From Candidatus Melainabacteria bacterium (GTDB lineage: Bacteria > Cyanobacteriota > Vampirovibrionia > Obscuribacterales > Obscuribacteraceae): 64,000 nucleotides of DNA. This document shows positions 7,922 through 17,110 of this stretch, piece by piece. The stretch is from NCBI GenBank assembly GCA_016716405.1, contig JADJWK010000001.1, positions 620,001 through 684,000 of the forward strand, given 5' to 3'. Position numbers and translations under genes: made by a program. Under the pieces are notes generated by a model. That model made no database searches, had not been told where the DNA came from, and saw only the letters and a program-made list of their open reading frames with translations. Position 1 is the first letter of the stretch. Every line of letters starts with the position of its first letter.

Positions 7922-9919
7922 ATGGGAAAGAAAATTTCTCTCGATCTCAGTTTGCCCGAAAAGCGAACCGAGGATACGAGGTTCGAGTCGCGCTGCTGTC
8001 GTTCCAACATGGTCATCTGTCCCGGTTACGGCAAGGAGAATTTCGATTTTCCGACGGTTCAGGAGGCCGTGAAGGCATCCCTGGCTCGTCTCAAAGCCAA
8101 GACCGCCAAGTCCGGCAAGACCGACCAATCCGAAGACAGCAAGCGAAGCGGTCAGCACCGCTTCCCTATTCTCCACCCGACGGCGGACGGTAAGCTCACT
8201 ACCGAGCCGAAGGGTGTTATTCCGCAGCTGCCCAGGTCGAAGGAGAGTGGCGTCGACGCCACTCTTTTCGCGGCTGCTGAAGGGCTCCGGCTGATGATGG
8301 ACGACGGCAAGTACACCGCCATCGTCGCCGAGCGTTTCGACGACCACAAGGACAAGGTGCAGTGGGCCAAGGGCACCCTGGGGCTCAGCCAGCCCAAATA
8401 CATGCCGGCTATCGCCAGTCTCGAACAGCAGCTCGATCATCTCAGCGCGCTCTACCTCGAGACCCTGCCGCGCGTTCTCAGCGTGCTGGCGGCGCAGAAT
8501 CCCGATGTCCCGGAGCACCAGCTCCTGGAAGCCGCCATCGATACCCTTGACCAGGAGCTCAGCCAGATTCTTTCGGTGCTCCGCATCTGGACCGACGCGT
8601 TCGGTCAGCTCCGCTCCGGCAACTACCGGCAGCTCGAGGCTGTGGTTTTCGCTGTCGAGCAGGCCTTCCACCTCTTCGAGGGCGAGGAGCCTGCCGGTCC
8701 CTGCGGAGAGCCCGGCACGGAGCGTCTGAAGACGTCCAAGTTTCACGTCGGCAATGTGTTCGTGGCCCGCTTCAGCGACCAGGGACCGGCGACTCTGCCG
8801 GCCAGCCGTGGTCCGATCGGCGCCCACGCCATCGAGGTCCCTCATGACGAGGCCAATATCATCACCCTCATGCTCGCGCTCTACATGCACGAGTTCAGGC
8901 ACGACATTTTCGCCGACGTCGAGGGCCTGGCCGAGGAGTTGATGGTTGTCCTCGCTACCGCTATCAGGGACGCGGTCGACAAGGGCGAGGTCAAGCTCAG
9001 CACCGAGCACGCGACCATCGGTCGTAACAAGGTGTTGATGCGCGATCTGCTCGTGAAGATGTTCGCCGATACCATCGGTGAGGTCGATGCCGACATCTCC
9101 GGCGGCGTGCTGCTCACGGGTCCGGCGTACCTGTACAACATGCTCAGCACCTTCTCGGCGTTCAACTCCAAGAACCGCGGCGTGTTCAACACCCGCCGGC
9201 TGCTGCGCACCGGGTCTTACTTCGGTTTCCGGGAGACCTCTTCCGGCCAGGCCACGATTCAGTTCTGGCCGCACCCGCCGGACTATATCCGGGCCCACAT
9301 CGTGGCGGCAGCTCTGGACGAGATTGGCTTCGGCCGTGAAGCCAACCAGTGCCGTCTGCTGGCCGATCAGGGCACCGGCGAGCCTCTCCCCACGGTGGTT
9401 ACCTGGCGGGACGAGGATCGCAAGAGCAAGCGTGTGATCAAGATCCCGGTGGCTGACATCCAGGCGCTTGCGCCGGTGGTGGCACGCGCCCTGATCCGCA
9501 CCAAGCTCAAGTGTCTGGGCGACCTGAGCACCGGCGAGCTCCTCAACTGGAACCAGTACCGCCAGTCCAAGGTCGACCGCCTGGTCGAAAACCTCATGGC
9601 TGGCAGCGCTGAGGTTCCGGAGAACATGGGCGACATTCACGCCACCTATGTGGCTGCCGCGTCCACCCTGGCCTACTGGGGACTGGTCAAGTCGGGCGTC
9701 CCGGCCCGGCAGGCGGCTGTCAATGTGGACCGCAACGCTCTCTCCATGATCGCCACGATCCGCCAGCGGTTCGAGAACCGCCCGAGACCTGTGCAAGGGC
9801 AGGCGCCCCGCATCATCATTCCCACCGCCGAGGAGGTCGAGCAGATCACCGGAGCGGGCAAGGGGGCAGGTGAAGGCGAGGCTGCCGGCTCTGGTGAAGG
9901 TGCCACCGACAACAAGTAA
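7922..9919 (+). CDS. unrecognised 665-residue protein with candidate zincin site
   Basis: I do not recognise the family. There is no signal peptide or membrane segment. Residues 323-327 read HEFRH, which matches the HEXXH zinc-protease motif, in a hydrophobic helix context (LALYMHEFRHDIF). About 60 residues later the sequence EVDADISGG has the E-x-x-A-D form that supplies the third ligand in several gluzincins such as M48 and ImmA-like peptidases. A peptidase function is therefore possible, but it is inference only. The N-terminal 110 residues are low in structure and Lys-rich and contain paired Cys (CC near 25, C near 33). The C-terminus is a Gly/Glu/Ala-rich tail (about 635-665). The ATG at 7922 follows a GATAGGAAAG stretch. 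Codon use matches the highly expressed neighbours. It sits between terminated units and may be monocistronic. Confidence 0.8.
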   Translation: MGKKISLDLSLPEKRTEDTRFESRCCRSNMVICPGYGKENFDFPTVQEAVKASLARLKAKTAKSGKTDQSEDSKRSGQHRFPILHPTADGKLTTEPKGVIPQLPRSKESGVDATLFAAAEGLRLMMDDGKYTAIVAERFDDHKDKVQWAKGTLGLSQPKYMPAIASLEQQLDHLSALYLETLPRVLSVLAAQNPDVPEHQLLEAAIDTLDQELSQILSVLRIWTDAFGQLRSGNYRQLEAVVFAVEQAFHLFEGEEPAGPCGEPGTERLKTSKFHVGNVFVARFSDQGPATLPASRGPIGAHAIEVPHDEANIITLMLALYMHEFRHDIFADVEGLAEELMVVLATAIRDAVDKGEVKLSTEHATIGRNKVLMRDLLVKMFADTIGEVDADISGGVLLTGPAYLYNMLSTFSAFNSKNRGVFNTRRLLRTGSYFGFRETSSGQATIQFWPHPPDYIRAHIVAAALDEIGFGREANQCRLLADQGTGEPLPTVVTWRDEDRKSKRVIKIPVADIQALAPVVARALIRTKLKCLGDLSTGELLNWNQYRQSKVDRLVENLMAGSAEVPENMGDIHATYVAAASTLAYWGLVKSGVPARQAAVNVDRNALSMIATIRQRFENRPRPVQGQAPRIIIPTAEEVEQITGAGKGAGEGEAAGSGEGATDNK

Positions 9920-9962
9920 CCGGCGTGACGGCCGTGTTCGTCCGTTCCGGCCCTGATTCAGT

Positions 9963-10067
9963 CTGGGAAGACTGACAGACGGACGGACGGACCGGTCTGT
10001 CTACCCGGGCTGCTACAAGGGCTACGATTACGAGAGCGGCAATCCTTGCGACTACTGGCTGGATTGA
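9963..10067 (+). other. start-less open frame with Tyr/Cys-rich end
   Basis: This 34-codon frame is open but has no ATG, GTG or TTG. It ends in a strikingly coding-like sequence (YPGCYKGYDYESGNPCDYW, then Leu-Asp and stop). It lies in the gap between the 665-residue gene and the lipoprotein gene. It may be the remnant of a small gene or chance; I would not annotate it as a CDS. Confidence 0.2.
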
Positions 10068-10159
10068 GTCGTTGTCGGCGTCGTAGTCAGGCTTCAATCT
10101 TCGGGGGCTCCTGGCTTGCGCCGGGGGTCTCCGAACCAAAACAAGAGAGGCTAAAAGCC

Positions 10160-11437
10160 ATGAGTTTTGTTTCAAAGACGGCGATCGCCCTGCTGGCGAT
10201 AGCGGCAGCGCTTCTGGTGCTGCCGCTGAGCGGCTGCGGCGATCGCGACGCGGATAACCTGGTCCGGGTCGACTTCCCCGAGAAGTTGAACCACAGGGTC
10301 AGTCTGCGTCCTTCCGATTCGAACGAATCTTTCCGCTTCGCCTACGTCACCGACGACGACAAGAAAGTCGTGGAGGAGGTGGAGTACAAGAACGGTGTCA
10401 CCACCTATGTGTTCTACCGTACCGACCAGACGGCGGAAAAGATTCTCGAGTTTTACCCGCCTGACGATCCTGACCCCGATCACCCATCGGTTCAGACCCA
10501 GGTGGAACGGCGCATGAAAAGCGAGGTCTTCCTCGCTGCCGATGGTAAGAGCTATCTCCGGCACACAGCCTTCACCCTGGATGGTTCGGTGGTGCGGCGC
10601 GGTCTGCGCAATCCGGACGGCTCCTACATCACGCACTATCTGCGCTCCGGCACCGGCTCGGTGGAAGTCGAGGTCCTGTACGACAAGGACCAGAACCTCC
10701 AGTACGAGACCGCCTACCACGAGAACGGCGTCATCAAGAGCAGGAAGGAGCGTCGCTCCTCCTACGAGATCGTCACGATCACCTATCGCGATGACGGCTC
10801 CAAGCTGCTCGAGTTGACCGACAGCTACTATTCGCGCAGCGGCACCTTCTTCAAGGAGGACGGGGTCACCCCGACCGTCAAGTTCAACGAGACCAGCTAC
10901 GGCAGTGTCACCTTCGAGTATCTCGATGCCGAGGGCAAGCTCGCTCACTCGGTGGAGTACGAGAGCGACGGTGACCGCACATATACTGTTTTCACCGGCG
11001 GCGACAAGGCTTCCTACCGTCAACGCTGGAAGTACGTGAGCGGCGACAAGCGCTGCGACGCCAACAGCACCTACCGTCTCCTGGAGGTGGAGGAGTTCCA
11101 CAAGGTCCCGCAATACGGGCGCTACAACTGGAACGACGTCACCGACGTCGAGCTGCAGGAAGACGGCGTCACCCCCAAGACCATCACGGTCAAGGAGAAA
11201 GGCGACCGACGCCTGGTGGTGGATTACCACCCCGACGGCTCGGTGTCCAGGCTGGTGGAGTTCGATGCCCAGGGCAAAGAGCTGCGCACCACCACTTTCA
11301 GGCCTGGCGAGAAAGCCAGCCCGGTGACGGTCAAGCCCTCGCTGTTGAGGTTCGAAGCCACCGAATGCCTGAGCATTCCCGCCAAGGCCGAGGTCGGCAC
11401 CCCGCCGCCGATGTATTACGGGGACTGGGGTCCCTGA
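10160..11437 (+). CDS. lipoprotein with MORN/YwqK-like repeats
   Basis: The 425-residue protein starts with a lipoprotein signal (hydrophobic run at about 8-25, then LSGC as lipobox), so it should be lipidated and anchored in a membrane facing the periplasm or exterior. The mature part is built from repeated strand pairs of the kind Y-x-x-DG-x-x-x-x-x-x-Y/F, for example YHENGVIKSRKE, YRDDGSKLLEL and YHPDGSVSRLVEF, which resemble MORN-like or YwqK-type repeats. Such repeats form beta-sheet scaffolds; no enzyme motif is seen. ATG 10160 is preferred over an upstream in-frame start because it gives an intact signal sequence and has GAGAGG upstream. The subtilase gene begins 32 bp downstream, so the two are likely co-transcribed and may act together, which is inference. 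Confidence 0.75.
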   Translation: MSFVSKTAIALLAIAAALLVLPLSGCGDRDADNLVRVDFPEKLNHRVSLRPSDSNESFRFAYVTDDDKKVVEEVEYKNGVTTYVFYRTDQTAEKILEFYPPDDPDPDHPSVQTQVERRMKSEVFLAADGKSYLRHTAFTLDGSVVRRGLRNPDGSYITHYLRSGTGSVEVEVLYDKDQNLQYETAYHENGVIKSRKERRSSYEIVTITYRDDGSKLLELTDSYYSRSGTFFKEDGVTPTVKFNETSYGSVTFEYLDAEGKLAHSVEYESDGDRTYTVFTGGDKASYRQRWKYVSGDKRCDANSTYRLLEVEEFHKVPQYGRYNWNDVTDVELQEDGVTPKTITVKEKGDRRLVVDYHPDGSVSRLVEFDAQGKELRTTTFRPGEKASPVTVKPSLLRFEATECLSIPAKAEVGTPPPMYYGDWGP

Positions 11438-11469
11438 CTCTTCTACCTCCGAAATGACAGGGGAGAACA

Positions 11470-12558
11470 ATGAAGAATAATTGTGCCGTGATCATCATCG
11501 ACACCGGCTTCTCGCAAGAAGCCATCGGTCTGGTCCGGAACCTCATCGCAGTAGCCGACCTGACCACCGGCATGACCCGTGAGGGCGACCCCTGCATCGC
11601 CCTCGACGACGATGCCCTTGCCGGCTTTGCCGTCGATCCGCTCAACCACGGGTCCCTGGTGTTGAAGGCCCTCATGGCCATCAACCAGGACCTGCCGGTG
11701 GTCCTGATCCGGGCTTACAGCGATGATGTGAGGTTGATTCGGACCGGCTGGCGGGATGGGCAGATCGCCTCCCCCGGCTGGACCGAGGCTTATCTCTGGG
11801 CGGTGGACGTGCTCGACAGGCGCGGTCTCGCCAGCGTCACCAACTGCTCTTTCGGCGGCTACACGCATGCCATGGACGGTACCGGGTGGGAAGCCTTTTC
11901 CCTCGGCAAGGTGAGCGGCTCCGGGCTTCCGGGTCATATCATCGTGGCTGGCGCAGGCGCCGGGGACGGGCGGGCTCTTCGTGCATCTCTGGCAGTCGCG
12001 ACAGGCTCTTCGGAGCAGGTCCTCTGCCGGCAGATGGAGAGCACCACCTATAACTTCTGGTGCCGCGCTCCCGCCGACAGCGATGCCGGCAGGTCGTGGT
12101 GGCTGAAGGTCTATCTCGATGGCCGGCAGGTGTTCAGCCAGCAGGCCGGCGAGGTTCCTGGCAACATCTGGAACGGGCGTCAGCAGTCGACCTTCACCAT
12201 CCACGGTGCAGGTCAGGTGGTCTTCCAGGTCAGTCGCGAGAGCGCCGATCCGGAGCCCGTCTGGTTCGATTGCTATATCAACCACCAGAACCAGGCTGTC
12301 TTCCTCGACCATGTCAATCCCAGCACCATTGCCGAGCCGGCTGTTTTCCCCGGTGTCATCGCCGTGGGTCTGCAGAAGGGCTCTTACTGTCCGGGGCAGA
12401 CTGTTCCGGGCGCCAAGCCTGAAGTGCTGCTCCCCGGCGACGGTCCGGTAAGCTTCCGGCTTCCGGAAGTCACCGCCGCCGTTGCTGCCTGGCTCTGCGA
12501 GGAGCCGGACCTCGATGTCGACGCGGTCAGGGCTCGTCTGGGCAAATACCCGTTCTAG
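11470..12558 (+). CDS. divergent subtilisin-like (S8) protease
   Basis: The 362-residue protein keeps the order of the S8 catalytic triad. Asp11 lies in AVIIIDTGFS, His60 in NHGSLVLKAL, and a Ser near residue 327 in GPVSFRLPEVTAAVAAWL, which aligns with the family pattern GTSxAxPxVxG although GT is replaced by PV. VTNCSFGG corresponds to the substrate-binding strand. An insert of about 130 residues (about 180-310) rich in beta strands separates the His and Ser regions. There is no signal peptide, so action inside the cell is likely if it is active. The changed residues around Ser make activity uncertain. It is preceded by the lipoprotein gene with 32 bp spacing and an AGGGGAG ribosome binding site, and followed by a clear terminator. 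Confidence 0.72.
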   Translation: MKNNCAVIIIDTGFSQEAIGLVRNLIAVADLTTGMTREGDPCIALDDDALAGFAVDPLNHGSLVLKALMAINQDLPVVLIRAYSDDVRLIRTGWRDGQIASPGWTEAYLWAVDVLDRRGLASVTNCSFGGYTHAMDGTGWEAFSLGKVSGSGLPGHIIVAGAGAGDGRALRASLAVATGSSEQVLCRQMESTTYNFWCRAPADSDAGRSWWLKVYLDGRQVFSQQAGEVPGNIWNGRQQSTFTIHGAGQVVFQVSRESADPEPVWFDCYINHQNQAVFLDHVNPSTIAEPAVFPGVIAVGLQKGSYCPGQTVPGAKPEVLLPGDGPVSFRLPEVTAAVAAWLCEEPDLDVDAVRARLGKYPF

Positions 12559-12582
12559 CCCGACTGTGTTCGAGTTGGGCTT

Positions 12583-12625
12583 GAAGGGCTCGAGATGCGA
12601 AAGCATTCTCGAGCCCTTCTTTTTG
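12583..12625 (+). terminator. intrinsic terminator of the lipoprotein-subtilase unit
   Basis: A stem of about 16 bp (GAAGGGCTCGAGATGC, GAAA loop, GCATTCTCGAGCCCTTC) is followed by TTTTT. It starts 25 bp after the subtilase stop codon. Confidence 0.92.
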
Positions 12626-12678
12626 TCTGGATGCTCTACTGTTTGGTATAGTGTTATTCGGATCGTATGGTTTTATCT

Positions 12679-12732
12679 AATATGACTGTGACGTCAAAAA
12701 AATTCCGAAAATTTTGACCTCACAGTCATATT
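12679..12732. repeat. palindromic repeat element, copy 1
   Basis: A 54-bp inverted repeat: the left arm AATATGACTGTGACGTCAAA pairs with a right arm ending CTCACAGTCATATT, one mismatch in the core. The centre is A/T-rich. It lies between the convergent subtilase and deacetylase genes. Near-identical elements occur at 22247-22300 and 45742-45796. Confidence 0.85.
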
Positions 12733-12757
12733 GCGAGCTCCCGGGCTCCCGGGTCCC

Positions 12758-12779
12758 TGACCTCACAGTCATATTGCGA
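12758..12779. repeat. half copy of the palindromic repeat
   Basis: The right arm of copy 1 plus four following bases (12715-12736) is repeated exactly as 22 bp here, 43 bp further on, without a matching left arm. The two are separated by a GC-rich spacer with repeated CCCGGG. This looks like a partial duplication of the element. Confidence 0.8.
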
Positions 12780-12799
12780 CTTGTCTCTGGTTTGGATTC

Positions 12800-13906
12800 T
12801 CAGACTCTGGAGGGTAGCAGGCCTTTCAGGCTGAGCATAGTCCTGACGGCATGGTAATGAACTTCCCAGACATCGGGACCGTATCCCCCGGCGAAGACCA
12901 TTGCCAGTGGAAGCTTTTCTCTATAGAAGGTTTCGAGGACGAAGCGGTCCCTTTCCCGCATGGTCTCCAGCGATAGTTTGAGGAATCTTGTGCCCGGTAG
13001 AACATCCTTTTCATATGGATCCGATCCGGCTACGAATATGACCAGGTCCGGCCTCATTTTCTCGAGGGCCAGGGACACCGCTTCGCGCGTCCTCTCCAGG
13101 TAGAGATGGGCCTCGTCCTCGCCGATCTCGACATCGAGATCGCTCAGCTGCTTGTTTTCTGGCCAGCCTTCCCGGGAATGAACCGAAAGGGTGAAAACCG
13201 TATTGTCGTTCTCGAAAATCACCGCATTGCCGTCTCCCTGATGGAAGTCCAGATCGACGATCATGGCAGTCTCTATTTTCTTGTTTTTTTGCAAAGAGCG
13301 GATCGCTATGGCGATATCGTTGAGAGCGCAAAAGCCCCTTCCTTCGCTGGGAAAGGCATGATGGTAGCCGCCACCGAGGTTGGCCGCAATACCGGTAGTC
13401 AGGGCGGTTTCGCAGGCCAGCCTGGTGCCACCGCATTTGAGGCGGATGTCGTCCAGGATGGCGGAAAGCGGCCGTATCGCCTTTTCGGGTGCATATTCGT
13501 CTTGCTTGAAGTCGAATATGGAGAGCCAGGCGCTGTCCTCCCTGAGACTGTCCAGATAGTCCCGGTTATGCACGAGAAGCACATCCATTATCGGGATCAT
13601 GGCGGGGGAGAGAACTTCCGGCGGCCGACCCAGGTCTTCGGCCAGTCTTTCGAGGACCCTGGTCCCCCGGTCGAGAGCGAAAGGCTTGTCGATGCCGAAC
13701 TGGCTCAGGTCTGTGTTGTAGGCAGGCGCATGAACGAGAAGTTTTTCCATAGGCGACGAGTATAGCAAGTCTGAGAGCGCCTCTTGCACAATACCTAGTG
13801 TTGCTCCGCCAGTCTCATCGCATCTCTGAGCGAATGTTGTCATCAACCGGTCCCGGTTTCGCCCTGTTGTCAAAAGGTTGCTTATCGATTGTTTGAGCTC
13901 TGTCAT
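12800..13906 (-). CDS. histone-deacetylase-family amidohydrolase
   Basis: This member of the arginase/deacetylase superfamily would hydrolyse an acetyl-amide on a lysine, polyamine or small substrate. Visible motifs are GGGYHHAFPSEGRGFCALND with the paired catalytic His, DLDFHQGDGN with zinc-binding Asp and His, and a late FAGGYGPD with the glycine turn. Start choice is uncertain. ATG 13906 has a good AAGAGGTAG site and gives 368 residues with an unusual N-terminal extension of 52 residues; ATG 13750 (MEKLLVHAPAYN) gives 316 residues, typical for the bacterial family, but without a visible ribosome binding site. I take the longer form. It is alone between the palindromic repeat and the divergent CNNM-type gene. 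The true substrate cannot be predicted. Confidence 0.85.
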   Translation of the reverse strand: MTELKQSISNLLTTGRNRDRLMTTFAQRCDETGGATLGIVQEALSDLLYSSPMEKLLVHAPAYNTDLSQFGIDKPFALDRGTRVLERLAEDLGRPPEVLSPAMIPIMDVLLVHNRDYLDSLREDSAWLSIFDFKQDEYAPEKAIRPLSAILDDIRLKCGGTRLACETALTTGIAANLGGGYHHAFPSEGRGFCALNDIAIAIRSLQKNKKIETAMIVDLDFHQGDGNAVIFENDNTVFTLSVHSREGWPENKQLSDLDVEIGEDEAHLYLERTREAVSLALEKMRPDLVIFVAGSDPYEKDVLPGTRFLKLSLETMRERDRFVLETFYREKLPLAMVFAGGYGPDVWEVHYHAVRTMLSLKGLLPSRV

Positions 13907-14137
13907 CTTGGCTACCTCTTTGTAGTGACCTTTATTGGAGAGTTCAACGTTATCAAGCTGTTGATCTGGCAGAAGAATCTTCTTTAGGGTCAGGCATCTT
14001 TGACTTCTTATTTTCGAACACACGCGTAAAGCGTCAAAAAATCCCGGATCACCAGGCAAACAGGCATTGGGAAAGCACAATCGAGTGCTCCCTGACGATG
14101 CCGCCTGTCGGGATCAATCTCTATATCAGGAGACCCT

Positions 14138-15496
14138 ATGAGTATCGGATCGGTACTTCTCTCCCTGGGACTCGTCTTCCTGTTTGTCGTCCTCAACGGG
14201 CTTTTCGTGGCGATCGAGTTTGCAGTGATTCGCCTGCGAAAGAGCCGCACCGAGGAGATGGTTCAGGCCGGACATGCCGGGGCGGAGACTATGCAGGCGC
14301 TTCAGAAGGACATCGACGGAAGCGTCGCCGGAGCGCAGTTAGGAATCACCGTTGCCAGCTTGATAATCGGTTGGCTCGGTGAGGATGCTTTCACAACCGT
14401 CATAGAAGCGGTATTGCACGCGATACCAGGGCTGGCGTCAGTCGCCGTCCCCGGCTGGGTCGTGCTGGTAGTGACATTCTTGCTTCTCAGCAGTATCCAT
14501 GTGGTTCTGGGCGAACAGGTGCCGAAATTCCTCGGCATCCGCTTTCCCGAGTGGGTTCTGCTCAAGCTTGGTGTGCCATTTCGGGCATTCTGCGCCGTCA
14601 CCAGACCTTTCAACAGGACGCTGAATTTCCTGGCGGACGGCATTATCAGGCTCGCGGGACTGAAGAACCTTCCCAACGAGCAGCTTCCACCTTCGGCTGA
14701 CGAGTTCCAGATACTCGTGGAGGAGTCGGCGGAAGCCGGCGTCCTGGAGGAGCTCGAGTCCGATCTTTTGCGCCGCGCTCTGGAGTTGCGTGCTGTTCTG
14801 GTATCGGAAGCGATGCTGCCGGCTTCGAAGATGGATGTTCTGACAGAGGACATGGCGCTTCAGGAGGTTCTCGATCTCGTGAGTCTCCGCAAGCACTCGA
14901 AGTTTCCTGTATACGACAGGCACCGCCAGAAAATCATCGGTATCCTCAACTCCAAGGACCTTGTCGATATCTGGCGTGCCGGGCTGAATAGCCAGCCGAT
15001 CGAGAAGGAGGACTTCCATCTCTCGCTCTATGTCAGGCAGGCCCGTTTCGTGCCCGCTTCCATGCAGGCCAGCGTCCTTCTCGAGACAATGAAGCTCGAG
15101 CGCCTGCAAATGGTCATGGTAGTGGATGAGAATGAGGCGGTCGTCGGTCTTGTCACGCTGGAGGACCTGGTCGAGCAGCTGGTTGGACCGATCTGGGACG
15201 AGTACGACAAGCCCCAGATCGACATCAAGCGGCTCGGTGATGGTATCTGGCGCATCAGCGGTCGCGTGACGGTCTTCGAGTTCGCATCCGCTTTCGGCAT
15301 CCATCTGGATTGTCCCGCGCACTGCTCCACCGTAGCCGGTGTCGTGGTAGACCGACTGGGAAGGGCTCCCAGACTCAAAGACGTCGTGCCAGTCGGCGAG
15401 ATCGTATTTACGGTCGCTGAAATCGGTGATGGCGGCTCTATTTCTTCGCTGGAGGTGAGGTCTGCGAAAGGCAGGCGCTCGCCCGGAAAATTATAA
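14138..15496 (+). CDS. CNNM/HlyC-type membrane protein (DUF21-CBS-CorC_HlyC)
   Basis: The 452-residue protein has the classic three-part layout. An N-terminal DUF21 membrane domain (about 1-190, hydrophobic segments near 5-25, 60-80 and 105-125) is followed by a pair of CBS domains (about 205-335) and a C-terminal CorC_HlyC domain (about 345-430). Relatives such as CorC and CNNM proteins are linked to magnesium or cobalt efflux and resistance; the name haemolysin is historical. CAGGAGA lies just before the ATG. The metallophosphoesterase gene starts 15 bp downstream, so these are one transcript. MgtC, another magnesium-linked protein, is encoded 7 kb away, but there is no direct connection. 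Confidence 0.9.
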   Translation: MSIGSVLLSLGLVFLFVVLNGLFVAIEFAVIRLRKSRTEEMVQAGHAGAETMQALQKDIDGSVAGAQLGITVASLIIGWLGEDAFTTVIEAVLHAIPGLASVAVPGWVVLVVTFLLLSSIHVVLGEQVPKFLGIRFPEWVLLKLGVPFRAFCAVTRPFNRTLNFLADGIIRLAGLKNLPNEQLPPSADEFQILVEESAEAGVLEELESDLLRRALELRAVLVSEAMLPASKMDVLTEDMALQEVLDLVSLRKHSKFPVYDRHRQKIIGILNSKDLVDIWRAGLNSQPIEKEDFHLSLYVRQARFVPASMQASVLLETMKLERLQMVMVVDENEAVVGLVTLEDLVEQLVGPIWDEYDKPQIDIKRLGDGIWRISGRVTVFEFASAFGIHLDCPAHCSTVAGVVVDRLGRAPRLKDVVPVGEIVFTVAEIGDGGSISSLEVRSAKGRRSPGKL

Positions 15497-15511
15497 ACAA
15501 GGAGACAACCC

Positions 15512-17110
15512 ATGACTGGTGCAATTTTTGGCGCACTGGCCCTGATTTTTCTGGTTTTGATCATCCTGGTCCTCAGGAAGAACCGGGCTTCCTCCGGCAA
15601 TGGAGGAGTCGAGGCGGGCGAAGGGTGCAGTCCGGGATTGCCCGACCCCGCGCTCAGCGCTTCCGGTGTGCCGGACACCGGCTATCCCGACGAGCCTACC
15701 GTTGATCTCGACGAGGCTTCTCTGGTGGCATCGGTGCAACAGGGCCCCTTCCTGATCTTGCCTTATGTGCAGCTCGGGGAAGGGGGCGGAAAGACCCTGG
15801 AAATCGCTTTTGCGGTGACCGCTGATGAAGCTATTGAGAATCGCCGCTATCAGGTGGTTGTGGACAACCCCGCCTCCCGGGCGCGGGTGCGTCTCATCGC
15901 CCGGGTTCCGGTATCCATCGCCGGTCTGAGCCGTCACTACTGGTACCGGTTCGGTATCGCCGGTTTCGTCCCCGGGGAGAGGCTGATCTATCGGGTTCTC
16001 GAAGAGGGGAAGTGTGTCTTCTCGGCTGAGACCCGCACACCGCCTGCTCCGGGCACCGACCGCTATCGAGTGGCGGTGGTGGGCGACATGGGCACCGGCA
16101 GGGGGCAGCAGATGGATGTGGCTTTCAGGATTGGCGAAGCGTCTCCGGACCTTCTGGCGATGACCGGCGATATCGTCTATCGCTATGGTCGTGCCGGCGA
16201 GTACCTGCGCCGTTACTTCCCGGTCTATAACACCACCAGGAAGGGTGAGGGAGCGCCTCTTCTGCGCTCGGTTCCGCATTTCACCAGTGCCGGCAACCAC
16301 TGCGTGGCCAAGCCCGACATGCTCGACATTCCGTCTTTCGATGTCCATCCGGATATCTATGCTTTCTACATGTACTGGAGTCTGCCGCTGAATGGTCCGC
16401 TCTCCCGGGGAGCCACGGTTTCGACACCGCATCTGGTGGGCAGCGACGAGCGGGTCCGGGACTTCCTGGCGGTAGCCGGTGATCGCTTTCCGGTCATGAC
16501 CAACTACTCCTTTGACTACGGAAATGCCCACTGGCTGGTTCTCGACGCCAATGCCTATATGGACTGGACGGACGAGAGGCTGAAGTCCTGGGTGGATGAG
16601 GATCTCGCTCGAGCTTCCGGAGCGACCTGGAAATTCGTCAACTTCCACCAGCCGCCCTTCACCTCGAACCTGAAGCACAAGCGCGAAAAACGCATGCGTC
16701 TTCTTGCCGAGATCTTCCAGAAGCATGGCGTGGATATCGTCTTTTCCGGGCATGCCCACTGCTACGAGCGAACTTTCCCGCTCAAGTTCCACCTGCAGCC
16801 CGGTGCGGATGGCAGCCTCATCGACGCACACGGTGCGGTTCACGGCTCCATCGAGAAGGACATGCTGTTTGATGGGGTGAGCAACACTCGCCCGGACGGC
16901 GTCATCTATATCGTCACCGGTGCTGGTGGCGCTCCCCGGGACTCGGAGTATCTGCACGAGCATCCCGAGCTTCGTGAGCCCTTCACTTGCAAGCTGGTCG
17001 GAGACCGGCACTCCTTCACGCTCCTCGATGTCGAGCCGGGCAGGGTCACCCTGCGTCAGGTCGATAGCAACGGCGTCGAGATCGACCGGATTGTCATATC
17101 TCATGAATAG
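15512..17110 (+). CDS. purple-acid-phosphatase-like metallophosphoesterase
   Basis: The 532-residue protein begins with a membrane anchor or signal (residues 2-20), then a Pro/Gly-rich linker, a fibronectin-like N-terminal domain (about 65-170) and a calcineurin-like phosphoesterase domain (about 180-500). The metal-binding blocks of the purple acid phosphatase group are present in order: GDMGTG near 191, GDIVYRYG near 215, GNHC near 262, NFHQPPFT near 380 and SGHAHCYER near 413. It should hydrolyse phosphate esters on the outer face of the inner membrane or in the periplasm. It follows the CNNM-type gene by 15 bp with an AAGGAGA site, and its last 8 bases overlap the next start codon. Confidence 0.9.
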   Translation: MTGAIFGALALIFLVLIILVLRKNRASSGNGGVEAGEGCSPGLPDPALSASGVPDTGYPDEPTVDLDEASLVASVQQGPFLILPYVQLGEGGGKTLEIAFAVTADEAIENRRYQVVVDNPASRARVRLIARVPVSIAGLSRHYWYRFGIAGFVPGERLIYRVLEEGKCVFSAETRTPPAPGTDRYRVAVVGDMGTGRGQQMDVAFRIGEASPDLLAMTGDIVYRYGRAGEYLRRYFPVYNTTRKGEGAPLLRSVPHFTSAGNHCVAKPDMLDIPSFDVHPDIYAFYMYWSLPLNGPLSRGATVSTPHLVGSDERVRDFLAVAGDRFPVMTNYSFDYGNAHWLVLDANAYMDWTDERLKSWVDEDLARASGATWKFVNFHQPPFTSNLKHKREKRMRLLAEIFQKHGVDIVFSGHAHCYERTFPLKFHLQPGADGSLIDAHGAVHGSIEKDMLFDGVSNTRPDGVIYIVTGAGGAPRDSEYLHEHPELREPFTCKLVGDRHSFTLLDVEPGRVTLRQVDSNGVEIDRIVISHE

